Assembly: GCA_002803225.1 (NCBI GenBank)
Contig: NXFV01001655.1
Location: 1 to 42,730, forward strand
DNA: 42,730 nucleotides
Origin: Gamarada debralockiae
Taxonomy: Eukaryota > Ascomycota > Leotiomycetes > Helotiales > Hyphodiscaceae
Direction of reading: 5' to 3'
The notes below the pieces were generated by a model, which was given only the letters and a program-made list of their open reading frames with translations, ran no database searches and was not told the DNA's origin. A program made the position numbers and the translations under genes. Below, in pieces: positions 32,308-42,702 of the stretch. Within the stretch, counting starts at the first letter, position 1. Each line of letters begins with the position of its first letter.

Positions 32308-34453
32308 CTACTTTGCATCCTTCTTTCCGAATATCTCGTCAACAGCTCTCCAAGTCGGTATCGGTGCCCCCACCCCTGAGGGAACTCTGATAGTTTTCGC
32401 GTATGTAAATTCCTGCAAAGTCTCAATGCAGTGTTCTCTGCCATGCCCTGAATCTTTGACCCCGCTGCGAACACCGAGGAGTTAGCCATTACTTCATTGG
32501 GAAGAATTTTAGAGAACTACTCCTGAGACATGATCCAAGAGTAAAAACTCAGGAAAGAGTCCCGAATAAGGAAAATATTATTCCCCGATTACCTACCCAA
32601 AAGGAGTTCCAATCGCATTCCTAGTGCTGGAGTCAGCATTGCTCAACATAGAAATAGAAGAAGAGCCGAGCGGAGTTTCGCCAGCTGCGTGATATGTCTT
32701 CAAAGCATTACTCTTTGAGGCAGACGAAGCTCTTAAAACTCGCGAATTGGGACAAAAGAGGAAACGGCTCGCTCTAGGAAATTCTTACCTCCAATAATGA
32801 TTAATCCATACCATACTATTGGGGAGTCAGTAATTTCCTAGTAAGGCAGTTTCAAGGCCAAACAGAATGATCTTCATTATATGGAAAAAGAGGAGGAGTA
32901 AACAGAGTACATGGGTGTATATGAAAATAAACAGAGTGACATAGGGTGAGAAAACAAGGAGTCAATTGTCCTTACCCAACATCTACCTTCCTGGAGACAC
33001 GATTACTACGCTCCATATCCCGCGTGAAGATGCAAGCCGTAAGCCCATACGCTGACTCGTTGGTAATCGACACTGCTTCGCTTTCACTCTCAAAAGAAGT
33101 GACTGTCACTACCGGTCCAAACATCTCCTCTTTCGCAATTCTCATGTCTCGTTTTACGTCCTTGAAGAGAGTTGGAGGAACGAAGAATCCGTCTTTACAT
33201 GCGGGGTCTTTTGGCATCGGAGCCTGTGCCACGATTTCTGCGCCTTCCTCTTTCCCTATACGGATGTATTCCAGAACCTTCTGTTGCTGAGGCTTCGAAA
33301 CGCATGGCCCTACGTGCGTCGCTGGATCCATGCCATTGCCTACCACCAACTTCTGTATCGCTGCGCCAAGGCGGCTCACGAATTCATCGTGGAGGCTGCG
33401 ATGCACTAAGATGCGAGATGCCGCAGTACAAGCTTCGCCCTTGTTAAAGAAGGCACCTTCGAGAGCTGTGGAGATTGCAGAATCGAGATCCGCATCTTCA
33501 AAGACAATGAATGCATTCTTGCCGCCTAGCTCAAGCAAGACCGGCGTCACAGTGTCCGCGGCTGTCTTGCTGACAGCTGAGCCTGCTGCGGTAGATCCAG
33601 TGAATGAAACCATCTTCACGGACGGATGGGAGACAAGCGCTTGCGGGACCTCCGGTCCAAGGCCGGGAACCGTTTGGACGACGTTTGGAGGAAGGACAGT
33701 CTGAAGAATCTCCACAATTCTCATGGCAGTCAGAGGCGCTTGCTCACCAGGCTTTATAATCATGACATTGCCAGCGGCGATTGCAGGAGCTATCTTTCCA
33801 CCAGTATGAATCGGCGGCCAATTGAAAGCTGCAAAATCTCGGAGTCAGCATACGCGGAGAAGGGCAAGAGGGATAGAGCCGAGAGAGCTTTCGAGAGTGT
33901 CGACAGGCCTTACTCAAAAGACATCCGTTTCGAAAGAGACCATGAGGGTGGAACTCGTGAATTGACACGAAACAGGGAATAAATGGCCCTGAAACTTACG
34001 AAGCACCCCAGCACATACGCCAAAAGGCTCTCGAACCACGGTACAGAGGACATTTCCTTTGTCGTAGAATTGCGTGGGCAGCTTGTCAATCAACGAGCCG
34101 AAGTACTGGAAAATACCGATGACGAAGTTGACGTCCATGTTCAGGGCATCTTGATATGGTTTCCCGTTCTCGAGGCAAAGAAGCTCGGCCAGCTCTTCTC
34201 GATGTTTGGCGAGCTGCTCTGAGCATTTAAGGAGGAGGGCTCCACGTTCAGAAGGACTTCGCCATCGCCAGTCTTCAAAAGCTGCCTGTGCGGCTTCTAT
34301 AGCCTCGAGAGTTGTGGTGACGTTTCCAGCTTGGATTGTGGTAATGGTTTTGCCTGTAGCGGGGTTCTCGACGGGGTACCTTTGGGTATGATCATCACAT
34401 GACCTGGTAAAGGTTGATATCTCAGGGAACTGAAGAGGCATTGTGCAAGACAA
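32308..34453 (-). CDS. NAD(P)-dependent aldehyde dehydrogenase
   Basis: Five exons: 34453-34000, 33828-32976, 32815-32789 (27 nt), 32620-32597 (24 nt) and 32464-32308; 1515 nt, 504 aa, normal for the ALDH superfamily. Joined junctions restore consensus: GVCAGVLPFNWPPIHTGGK, SRKVDVGMVWINHYWRNAIG and TPFGGVKDSGHGREHC. Key sites: NAD-binding FTGSTAAGSAV, catalytic Glu in LELGGKNAF, nucleophile Cys in KGEACTAASR. It oxidises an aldehyde to the acid; similarity in feel is to betaine/succinate-semialdehyde classes, but the substrate is not decidable. There is no targeting signal. The start could also be ATG 34441 (MPLQFPE). All four introns are long (171, 160, 168, 132 nt), and two are introner-like copies. 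Confidence 0.9.
32621..32788 (-). repeat. Introner-like intron copy C (ALDH intron 3)
   Basis: 168 nt, GTAAGAATTT...GCACTAG. Carries AATTCGCGAGTT at offset 41, CTCGGCTCT at offset 119 and GCTGACTCC at offset 152, the same blocks in the same order and spacing as copies A and B. It separates a 27-nt exon from a 24-nt exon. Confidence 0.65.
33829..33999 (-). repeat. Introner-like intron copy A (ALDH intron 1)
   Basis: 171 nt, GTAAGTTTCA...GATTTTGCAG. Carries AATTCACGAGTT at offset 37, CTCGGCTCTATCCCTCTT from offset 117 and GCTGACTCC at offset 151, then GAGATTTTGCAG. The last block differs from copy B, in an unrelated gene, by a single base over about 20. An inverted pair CTTTCGA/TCGAAAG lies in its middle. 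Confidence 0.75.
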
Positions 34454-35025
34454 AAAACTGGGTTCTGTCTCTTGGAATATCTTAAAGTTCGTAGTATGAG
34501 TAAAATAAACGAGAGATGCTTCGAAGAGGGAAAAGGGACATATCCCAGAGATGACGTAAAGACGGATTTAGATGCTAACCCCGCCATCTTGCATAGTCCT
34601 TCAAATTCGTGAATATGACCCATTTTTGCCCAAACGAATTGAGTTTATTCCCGTCAGCTTTTAGTACATTTCGTTCCTTCAGCTAATCAGGTCAAAATCT
34701 TAGCTAGACATGTTCACTTAATTTGAAAACCACGGACAGGTAGCATCGAGACATGTGAGAAACGAGTACTTGACATTCACTGGAAAAGAGTCTCATTCTC
34801 ATCTAGATCTGACTCTTGAATGGACCTACGACTGCAGTGGAGAAGGTTCTTCCAGAGCCACGTGATCTCTGCGAGGTTGAGCTAGCTCAGGTTTCTTTCT
34901 CCGCTCTCCAGCACCTCATACACCCATGTCCGGTGTAGAGAATGCTTGGCCTCCCCTTTATTCTCTTGGTCTTCCATTAATCTCCGTAGATGTTTCCAAG
35001 GGCGTTGAGATCAGAACCCTAGTCC
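34454..35025. other. Intergenic between NDUFAF3-like gene and ALDH
   Basis: 572 bases containing the ALDH promoter (near 34454-34700, minus strand) and the 3' end of the NDUFAF3-like transcript. No gene or defined motif seen. Confidence 0.4.
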
Positions 35026-35875
35026 TCACTTCCCAGATCTAACACCTAAGCCTTCTCTAAATCCTAAAGGTACCAACGCAGCAGCCACACTCCCAACGCC
35101 CCGCTCCGTAGCCAGGAGATTGAACTGTGCCGCCGCATTTCTTGTATCTTGAATATCAATCCTTATACCCAGACTATTGATGAATTGTCTCGTTTTCGGA
35201 CTCAATGGCCGCATCTCCTTTCCCAGTCCCAAGATCAATAAATCTGCCATTCACATTAGCCAATGTCCCAAATACATCCCGTATCACAACATCTCCTAGT
35301 TAGGATAGAGAGTAAGAGAGGACTGAAGGTGTCCACATACCAGGTTTCGGCCAAACAAGCCCTAACAACCCCCAAGCATCATCATCCACCTCCCACTGTC
35401 CCCTCTCATTAACCAATCTCATATTGCCCATACCTCCAGAGCTCCCAGCTTCCCAAGGCCTCCACCCAAACGCTTCTCCAGCAACCAACAGCACTCCACT
35501 CCCTCCCACAATCTTAACACCACTATTCAGATGAAATCCATCCCATAAACACGCATCTATACTTGTGCTAGGCGCTGGTGTGCCGCCTAGGATGTTTAGG
35601 GACCCGAAATCGGTTTGTGTGTCTTCTTCTGAGACTGGACCGCGGTCTTTGGATTTTGGGGCGGAGTAGAGAGCAGAGGGATGCGTGGAGAATCTCCGAG
35701 TTGATATAGGGGAGAAGCGGGAGGGATTGGCATGTGTGCGGGATTGTACAAGGTAATGATGGCGGGCAAGAGGTGAGTGGCAGCGTGCCGAGTAGGTTTG
35801 GGGGGAGAGGAGGAAAGTCGAGAGGTCGTGGATGGAGGGTCGTGAGAGAGGTTGTGATGGGCGTAGGAGAGGCAT
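35026..35875 (-). CDS. NDUFAF3/Mth938-domain mitochondrial protein
   Basis: Two exons, 35875-35341 and 35243-35026, around a 97-nt intron (GTATGT...GGCTAATGTGAATGGCAG); 250 aa. The first ~80 residues are rich in Ser, Arg and Pro with no acidic residue until late (SRFSPISTRRFSTHPSALYS), a typical mitochondrial presequence. The domain then shows GFHLNSGVKIVGGSGVLLVA, FGWRPWE, LGLVWPKPDLLILGLGKE and LGIRIDIQDTRNAAAQFNLL, then ATERGVGSVAAALVPLG: the DUF498/Mth938 fold. The human relative NDUFAF3 helps assemble respiratory complex I. The splice junction falls inside the conserved KP-DLLILG strand, which supports the model. If the intron is retained, translation ends early after WTPSVLSYSLS. Confidence 0.8.
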
Positions 35876-36499
35876 TGTGTTACTAATTGGGGAATTGCTC
35901 TGATTCCAAGCTCACTCGGAAAGGATATGTGACGTGTGGAACCAGATGCGTCGTTTGGGAGCTTGTGAGTGAGCTTTGATGAGCTTGTTGAAGTGAAGCT
36001 TACTCGCTCGCTCAGCTTCAAAATCTCGAGGTCAATGATACACGTGATATAGGCCAAACTCAACCTTTTCATTCTCTGTCTTTCCTTCTCGGACTTTCTG
36101 TTTGATTATCATTTTTGTTTTATTCTATATTGGAAAACATATTGTAGTCTCAATACCGTTCAGTACGTTGTTCTTCGTCGAGTTGTCGCTGAAGTTGATC
36201 ATGTTATCCTCAAATCGCCGTCAAATAACTGTTCAAATTGCTCGGAAAACGACGACAAAATGTTCCCGAAACAACCTCCAAGTTCGCTCAAAACCGACAA
36301 ACTGCGACGTGCAACAAAAGTTCCAAGGCTCAAGGGTGTCTCCCGATTGGTTTATCGGATATATGCGACGGCTGTGGGCGAGACCTGCAGGGGACTTCCT
36401 CTCAACAACTGGAACATTTGAACACAGCATCTTTGTAAGTGATCTGTCATATCGTATGATTGCGTGCTATCTAAGGCTGCTTTTCCAACTTGAAGGTCC
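35876..36499. other. Intergenic between DHAD stop and NDUFAF3-like start
   Basis: 624 bases: promoter of the NDUFAF3-like gene on the right of its ATG, and the 3' UTR of the dehydratase. A plus-strand frame crossing 36102-36689 overlaps the dehydratase exon and is a shadow. Confidence 0.4.
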
Positions 36500-38877
36500 T
36501 CAAAATAGATCTGTCATAGCACCGTGCGAAGCATCCCCAACCAAGCGCGCATACTTCGCCAAAACCCCACGATTCACCACAGATTTTGGAGCTTTCCACT
36601 CCTTCAATCGTCTCGCAATCTCCTCATCACTAACATTCATACTCAAGGTATTCATCTCAGCAGAGATGGTCACAATATCGCCATCCTGAACCACAGCAAT
36701 TGGGCCTCCAACAGCAGCTTCTGGGACGACATGTCCGACAATGAAACCGTGGCTTGCGCCTGAGTATCTCCCATCTGTCACCAAAGCTACGTTCTTAAGG
36801 CCAGCTCCCATGATGGCAGCGCTAGCCTTGAGTTGTTCAGGCATACCCGGTCCACCTTTTGGTCCCTCGTATCTCACGATGAGGACTAGATTCTCGCCAT
36901 GAGGGATCTGGCCTTTGTTGAGCGCTGTATTGAGTTCGTGCTCCTTGTTAAAGACCCTCGCCTTGCCGGTGAAGACTAGACCTTCTTTGCCAGTGATCTT
37001 AGCTACTGAACCGCCGGGAGAGAGGTTACCGCGGAGGATTTGAAGATGGCCGGTCTCCTTGATGGGATTGTTGAGAGGTCGGATGATCGCCTGGTCTTGT
37101 GGGAGAGAGGGGTATGACTCGATGTTCTCGGCCAAAGTCTTACCAGTCACTGTAGGTATGTTTCCGTTCATCAAACCGGCAGCTATCAATAATTTGAGGA
37201 CTGAAGGTGTGCCGCCAATGTTGTAGAGGTCTTCCATTAAGTATTTCCCGCTGGGAGCTAGATCTGCTAGGAAGGGAATTTTGTTGCTGACTCGTTGGAC
37301 ATCATCGAGTGTCAACGGCACTTGAGCAGTTCCTGTACGAGTTAGCAGGGGGTTGAAAATGTGGGTAATAGGACTTACCAGCCATAGCGAGAAAATGTAG
37401 TACACCATTGGTGGAACCACCGAGAGCCATGGTCATGACCAGAGCATTCTCAAATGACTCCTTGGTTAAGAGATCACGGGGTCGAATGTTCTTCTCCATG
37501 CACACTTTGATCGCCTCAGCTGCCTTAGTGCACTCACGCATTTTGGCAGGAGATTCTGCTGGATTCGACGAAGATCCTGGAAGACACAAACCCATTGCCT
37601 CGATTGCGGTCGACATGGTGTTTGCTGTATACATTCCACCGCAGGCTCCAGCTCCTGGACAAGCGTGTTGCTCAAGGTCATCCTGCACTCTGTGAATTGG
37701 AGCTCAGACAAAGTAGTTTAAAGAATTACCATCACATCGCTAGGTGCCCGCTCCTTTTCGCCAGCCCCTGAAGCTGCGTGAAGCTTACCGTAAGTGAAAG
37801 CTCCAGCGGCCTCGTAACATGTCGAGATGTTGACATCCTTGTTGAGGAGCTTCGAGAAGCCTTTCTTGATTGTACCTCCATAGATCATGACAAAGGGACG
37901 GTTATGACGAGCAGCCGCCATAATGACTCTGTTGTGCGTGGTGAGAAACTACAACATTGTGCGGGAAATTGAGGCATATACTCACCCAGGCATATTCTTG
38001 TCACATCCAGGTATCGAGATGTTGGCATCGTGATGCTGAGCACATGTAACAGTCTCGATAGAATCGGCGATGAGCTCTCGTGTCTGGAGAGAAAATCGCA
38101 TACCTGAAGACTGTCACTACAGGCTTCCCGATGCTGTGCAAAGTACAAACCCTCTCCTCCCATTGTGATTGCATCACTTACTCCACTCATAACGGTCAAT
38201 TCCTATCACGAGGCACAAAGACGGGAAGACTTACACTGTCCCATACTGCCATCCCAGGAAACCTTGCTTTGCCACTGCCTCCTTCACTATCTTTCCGAGG
38301 TCGTGTACTGAGATAGGGAAATCAATGATAAGCTTCAGCAACAACCATGGCTGTGCTACTCACGGTGCATACTGTGTCACGTCAGTTGTATAACCTCGTT
38401 ATCTCCTGAATTCGGTAACTTACTTGCAAGGATTGCCTTCCCACCTTGGGACATTGTCAGATGCAGAATTCCAAGATAATGAAGAGACTCAAGATGTAGG
38501 GATCGGTGGGTGAGATAAAGATCATCTCGAAGACTTGAGACTCCTGTCTCAATAAGGGAATCTGGGACGTACCAGACGGTAGCTATCCCGACATGCGGAG
38601 CATTTTTCATCATCTCACGGTTTGGAACGCCAGCTGCGTACAGCATTGCCTGATAGGATTAGCATTTGATCATTATGAGATTGGGATCTCGTACCTGAGC
38701 GCCAGGAAAATCATGTCCTCTGGTGATGGTCGAAGACCATCTGTTCAAGGCCGTCTTCGAGTCTGCGCCAGCAGTGCCAAGCTCGAGGCAAGGGAAGTCG
38801 ATATATCTCGGCGTCTCTGAATTTCCGTTCAGTCCATTGTAATTTGAGGGCTTCATGCTTAGTTTGCGAGCTTTCAC
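36500..38877 (-). CDS. ilv3: Dihydroxy-acid dehydratase (IlvD/Ilv3 family), ten exons
   Basis: Exons: 38877-38695, 38649-38573, 38444-38424 (21 nt), 38371-38364 (8 nt), 38307-38235, 38185-38151, 38103-37986, 37928-37730, 37682-37379 and 37332-36500; 1851 nt, 616 aa, in frame throughout. Splicing restores family consensus: [40 protein letters not shown] and [20 protein letters not shown]. It also restores [20 protein letters not shown] and [20 protein letters not shown]. The cysteines of [15 protein letters not shown] and [11 protein letters not shown] fit the [2Fe-2S] site. [20 protein letters not shown] is the C-terminal signature. It makes 2-keto acids in valine/isoleucine synthesis. The N-terminus ([15 protein letters not shown]) is short; mitochondrial targeting is not obvious, and this may be a paralogue rather than the main Ilv3. 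Confidence 0.9.
38364..38371 (-). other. 8-nt microexon of the dehydratase gene
   Basis: Sequence TATGCACC between ...GACACAG and GTGAGTAG. With AA from the upstream exon and TA from the downstream exon it encodes the conserved N-M-H-L of the NPCNMHL motif. Flanking introns are 38372-38423 (52 nt) and 38308-38363 (56 nt). Confidence 0.8.
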
Positions 38878-39995
38878 AAGGAAACAATGGTCTTTAATAG
38901 AGCTGAGGAGTGGTGTGACTTTTTTAGGGGAAAAGTTTGAGAGCTTAGCGGGAAGTCTAAAAATTTATGAAAGATCTAAGAAGCAGGCAAAGCTTTTTTT
39001 GCGGAATGGAAGAAAAGGGCAGAGAAAGGGCAAAGACACCAGAAGTAAGGAATCTGAATTTGAAATGTGGAAGTCCAAGAGTGGTTGTGTACCCTGATGT
39101 ACAGTTCCACCAGAACCCCACTTTGAATCTGGTACCCTTCCGGAGCCGATTGAAGGGCAATCAACGACACAGACAGCTTCCGTATCTAACTCACTTTGGT
39201 GATAGAGCCTCCGTAATCGGCGGAAAGCCAGCGCAAGGAACAGGTGAACTGCCCGAGTCAAGGCATGTGTCTTGAGGTTGGCGTCGTCCAACGACAATGG
39301 GCCACCGAGATACCGAGTTCTTAGTATCACGTGACCGCGTTTTCGGTCATATCCCTTCACGCTAATGGTTAATCTTTCCCAGTCAATTGGTTGAAGGAGT
39401 CCTTGGGAGAATTGCAATGTATGGATCTGGAGAGCTTTAGTGGTCCTCGGTGGAGACTTTTCAAGCCACTCCGCTGTGGCGAACTGCAAAAGGAGAATCT
39501 TCTTTCAAGTCCGAAAAAAGGATACGCGACAGATACGAAGAATTGTAAACTACCTACCGCGCTCGAAGATATGTGATGGATTGTGGTTACATTTCTGCTG
39601 CCAAGTATAATAAAATAATATTTTATGTTTTGTCTTCAATACTCGAGTAGTTCTTTTTGCTATGCAGATGCCTCCATCGCTATGATTTTGACTTGTTTGT
39701 CGCTTCCAGCCTATCAATGTCGTCTTTCAGGAACGTGTCTCTTCGCGTGTCCAGCTTTTGGATATCAAAATACCGCAACCTTTTCGCCCAGGAAACTCTG
39801 TCTTTGACTCACCCCCCAATGTTTTGCAAATTCGCGGGAGGCCACCGTTCTAAGTCAATCCTATTTCGAGAAGCACCAAGCCTTGGTTTCGAGCAGCTTC
39901 GGGAACGGGCCCTGCTGGGCGGGAACAGAAGAACTATTGGCTAATGGTCAAGAATATTGGTTCTGAGGAACTTACGTTCACCATCTCCTACAAGA
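38878..39995. other. Divergent promoter region between dehydratase and hydrolase-phosphatase
   Basis: 1.1 kb between two divergently read genes. The 174-codon minus frame at 38965-39489 has no domain or splice support and ends in a low-complexity hydrophobic run, so I do not call it a gene. No other feature was identified. Confidence 0.4.
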
Positions 39996-42437
39996 ATGTT
40001 GGCTTTCTCCCTCTCGTCATGCATCATTCTATCACTCTTTACCGCAGTCATCGCCCTGCCCGATAACAGCATCTGGCGGATGTCCAATCCTTCCAATAGA
40101 TTCAACTCGCAGATCCAAGCTCTCGCGGCGAGCCTCCGACAGCTCTATCCGCAGATCTCACAGGGAAAGTTCAATATTTGGGAAATGGTTCAAATCGCCG
40201 CAGTGTGCAGTTTGGTTCCTGGTTTTTACTTATTGCACAGGAAGTGGAAAGAGAGCAAGCCAATGTCATGGACCTCATCAGAGCCTTCTATCAATGATGG
40301 CTTGACAAATGGGTCAGCGGTGACTATAAGGAAGAGCGTCGATGTCAATGGTAAGTCATAATGCTTCTCGTATCTGCAAAGCTTAGCCAACCTCGATTGA
40401 AAATTTAGATGAAGTTGTCGATCCGGGGCTATTGAAGAAGCATTCCGAAATACGATCCTATACTACGAGCAAATTTACCTATCCCTCTCTTCGAATATTC
40501 TTCCGCAGACATCCACAAGCCGATAAACTTCCTACCACACCTGCGCCATTGCCCCTGTTGGTTTTCATACATGGGTTGGGAGGCTCCGTTGCACAGTTTC
40601 ACCCATTGCTTACAAGCTTGGTGAACCTCGCTTCTTGTCTCGCGATAGATCTGCCAGGCTGCGGGCTTTCGTCATTTGAGCCGAAAGACTGGGATGCATA
40701 CACAACGGACGCATTAGCAGAGCTCCTCTCTGTGATTATCGAAGATTATAGAGAAAAAGAGGCAGGACAAGCAGTTGTGCTCATCGGACGTAGGACTTTT
40801 CCTTCCTCATCGTGCTCACCGCAGTTTGTTCCTATTCCGTGGAAATTCGCGAGTTCTACTCATTTCTACCCGGAAGGATTCCTTTCGGGTAGAATAATGC
40901 CTCGGAACTCCCAAAACGCCTCGGCTCTGTCCCTCTTCCTTTATCAAGCACCTGCTGACTCTGAGATTTTGCAGATAGCATGGGCTGCTCCCTCGGCGCG
41001 CTCATTGCTTCAAAGACGTCTTCAAACATAAGCGTTTTGTCGGATCATGTTGTTGGCTTAGTTGCAATTTGTCCGCGGGCAGATCCACCTACCGAGAGCC
41101 AAGTGGCGACCTTCAGAAAACTTCTTTGGATTCCAAACGTGATATTTGACATATGGCGAAAATGGGATCGTCGTGGTGGCCTCGAGAGCCCCAGCGTGCG
41201 TCGGTTCGTTGGTCCAGACGCGGATGAGGAGACGAAAAAACTCCAGGAGCGCTTCAACAACCAAAGCAAATCAGCCGTTTGGAGGCGTATGGCTGCAGGA
41301 AGCTTGCCCGTCTATGAGAACGGAGTGCCAAAAGGCGGACTGCCCGGCAGGGAGGTTTGGTCTGGGCTCAAGGCTCCAGTTTTTGTCGTAGCTGGTGAGG
41401 CTGATAACATCACAAAGCCGGTTGAGATCGAGAAAATTGCTTCGTTCCTTGGGAAATCTCATCCAGTACAGATTGAGCTCGATGAAGAAAGTAAGCCCAT
41501 TGTAGACGCAGCCGCACCTGTCAACACCTCAATAACATCGGACACGACGAAATCCACTAGCGCTCAAATCGAGTCCCTTCAAGAAAAAGACTTCTTGGAA
41601 CCAAACTCAAACACAGTCCAAGAAGCTCACGAAGATCCTTCAACACCAAATGAAGAGCTTTCTGAGGTACCGCCACAGCCTGTGAAACCCAAGAAAGTCC
41701 TCAAAACCACCATCCTCCCAGCTCCAGCCTCACACGCTCTCCTCTACATGCCATCCCAAGTCCGGATTCTAGCAGGCTTGATCTCGGACTTCCTCTGCAG
41801 TCAAGTCTCCCCTAGGCTGTCCCTCGGATGGCAACTACAATTCCTGTCGACGGCAGGTAAGTGGGACGTTAAGAATCTCGCGAAATGGCAAGCCGTAGCC
41901 CCAGTCTCAGAGCCCATCGCAGGCATTTTCCGAGCTATGAAGACATTACGAGAAGTAGATGAATCCCATTCCCCCGAGATATTTGTGAGAAATTGGGGAT
42001 CTCAGATCAAAGACATTGTCGACATCAGCCACGAAAGCCCTGTCTACGATCCCCGAGGCCTAGAGAAGGGCGGCATACATTATCACAAATTCCCAACAGT
42101 CTCTAAAATTCCACCAACTGGAGAGGAAGTCAACACGTTTGTAGCACTGGTTGATCGGCTTCGCGAAGAGCAGAAGACGAGAGCGGAGAAGGAGAGTTGG
42201 GGTGAACAATGGTATATTGGAGTCCACTGTCATTATGGGTTCAACCGGACAGGATACTTCATTGTGTGTTATCTTGTGGAGAGATGCGGGTACTCGGTTC
42301 AAGGCGCTATTGATGAGTTTGCGAAGCGGAGACCGAAAGGCATCAAGCATGCTCACTTTTTGGATCAGCTTTTTGTAAGATATTGGTACGTATTGGGGGA
42401 GCAAAACATTTCCTATTCGAGATTATTTCGGGAGTAG
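39996..42437 (+). CDS. Alpha/beta-hydrolase fused to dual-specificity phosphatase
   Basis: Exons 39996-40350, 40409-40789 and 40975-42437; 2199 nt, 732 aa from the ATG at 39996. The ATG at 40080 (MSNPSNRFNSQ) would give 704 aa. The N-terminus has a signal-like segment (MLAFSLSSCIILSLFTAVIA) and a second hydrophobic stretch (VQIAAVCSLVPGFYLL), suggesting membrane attachment. The hydrolase half has LLVFIHGLGGSVAQFHPLL (oxyanion HG), the nucleophile elbow GHSMGCSLGALIA (Ser) and VFVVAGEADNITKP (acid-residue region). A linker rich in Pro, Glu and Ser follows. The C-terminal half carries VHCHYGFNRTGYFIVCYLVE, the HCxxGxxRTG P-loop of cysteine phosphatases. Introns: 40351-40408 (58 nt, ordinary) and 40790-40974 (185 nt, introner-like). 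Substrates unknown. Confidence 0.87.
40790..40974 (+). repeat. Introner-like intron copy B (hydrolase-phosphatase intron 2)
   Basis: 185 nt, GTAGGACTTT...GATTTTGCAG. Carries AATTCGCGAGTT at offset 56, CTCGGCTCTGTCCCTCTT from offset 131 and GCTGACTCT at offset 165, then GAGATTTTGCAG. It splits the histidine codon of the GHSMG catalytic elbow. It contains a hairpin at 40866-40892: two 12-base arms (CTACCCGGAAGG and CCTTTCGGGTAG, one G-T pair) around a 3-base loop. Confidence 0.75.
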
Positions 42438-42702
42438 TTGCTCTTGAAACATGTCTCGGGAGCAGAATATGCTCTAGAATCCTTCCGAATGAAGCAATTA
42501 CTGACCCCCCCTTTCGCACAGTGTTGGATTGAAGCGGGCGCCTACGTTATGACGAGGCTGTTAATAGGAATTCAACACCAGTGACGTTGATCTCTCTGCT
42601 ATCTACTTCACTACTGTCTCAGTGACTTTGTAGGTCTCTCGTAGTCTCGCTCTCACGTTATAATCTTTACCTGACTGCCACCTTGATTGCATGACCCATT
42701 CT

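Noticed and set aside
36102..36689. 195-codon plus-strand ORF
   Set aside because: It overlaps the last dehydratase exon antisense and has no domain; shadow frame.
38965..39489. 174-codon minus-strand ORF upstream of the dehydratase
   Set aside because: No recognisable domain, hydrophobic low-complexity tail and position in a divergent promoter; likely chance.
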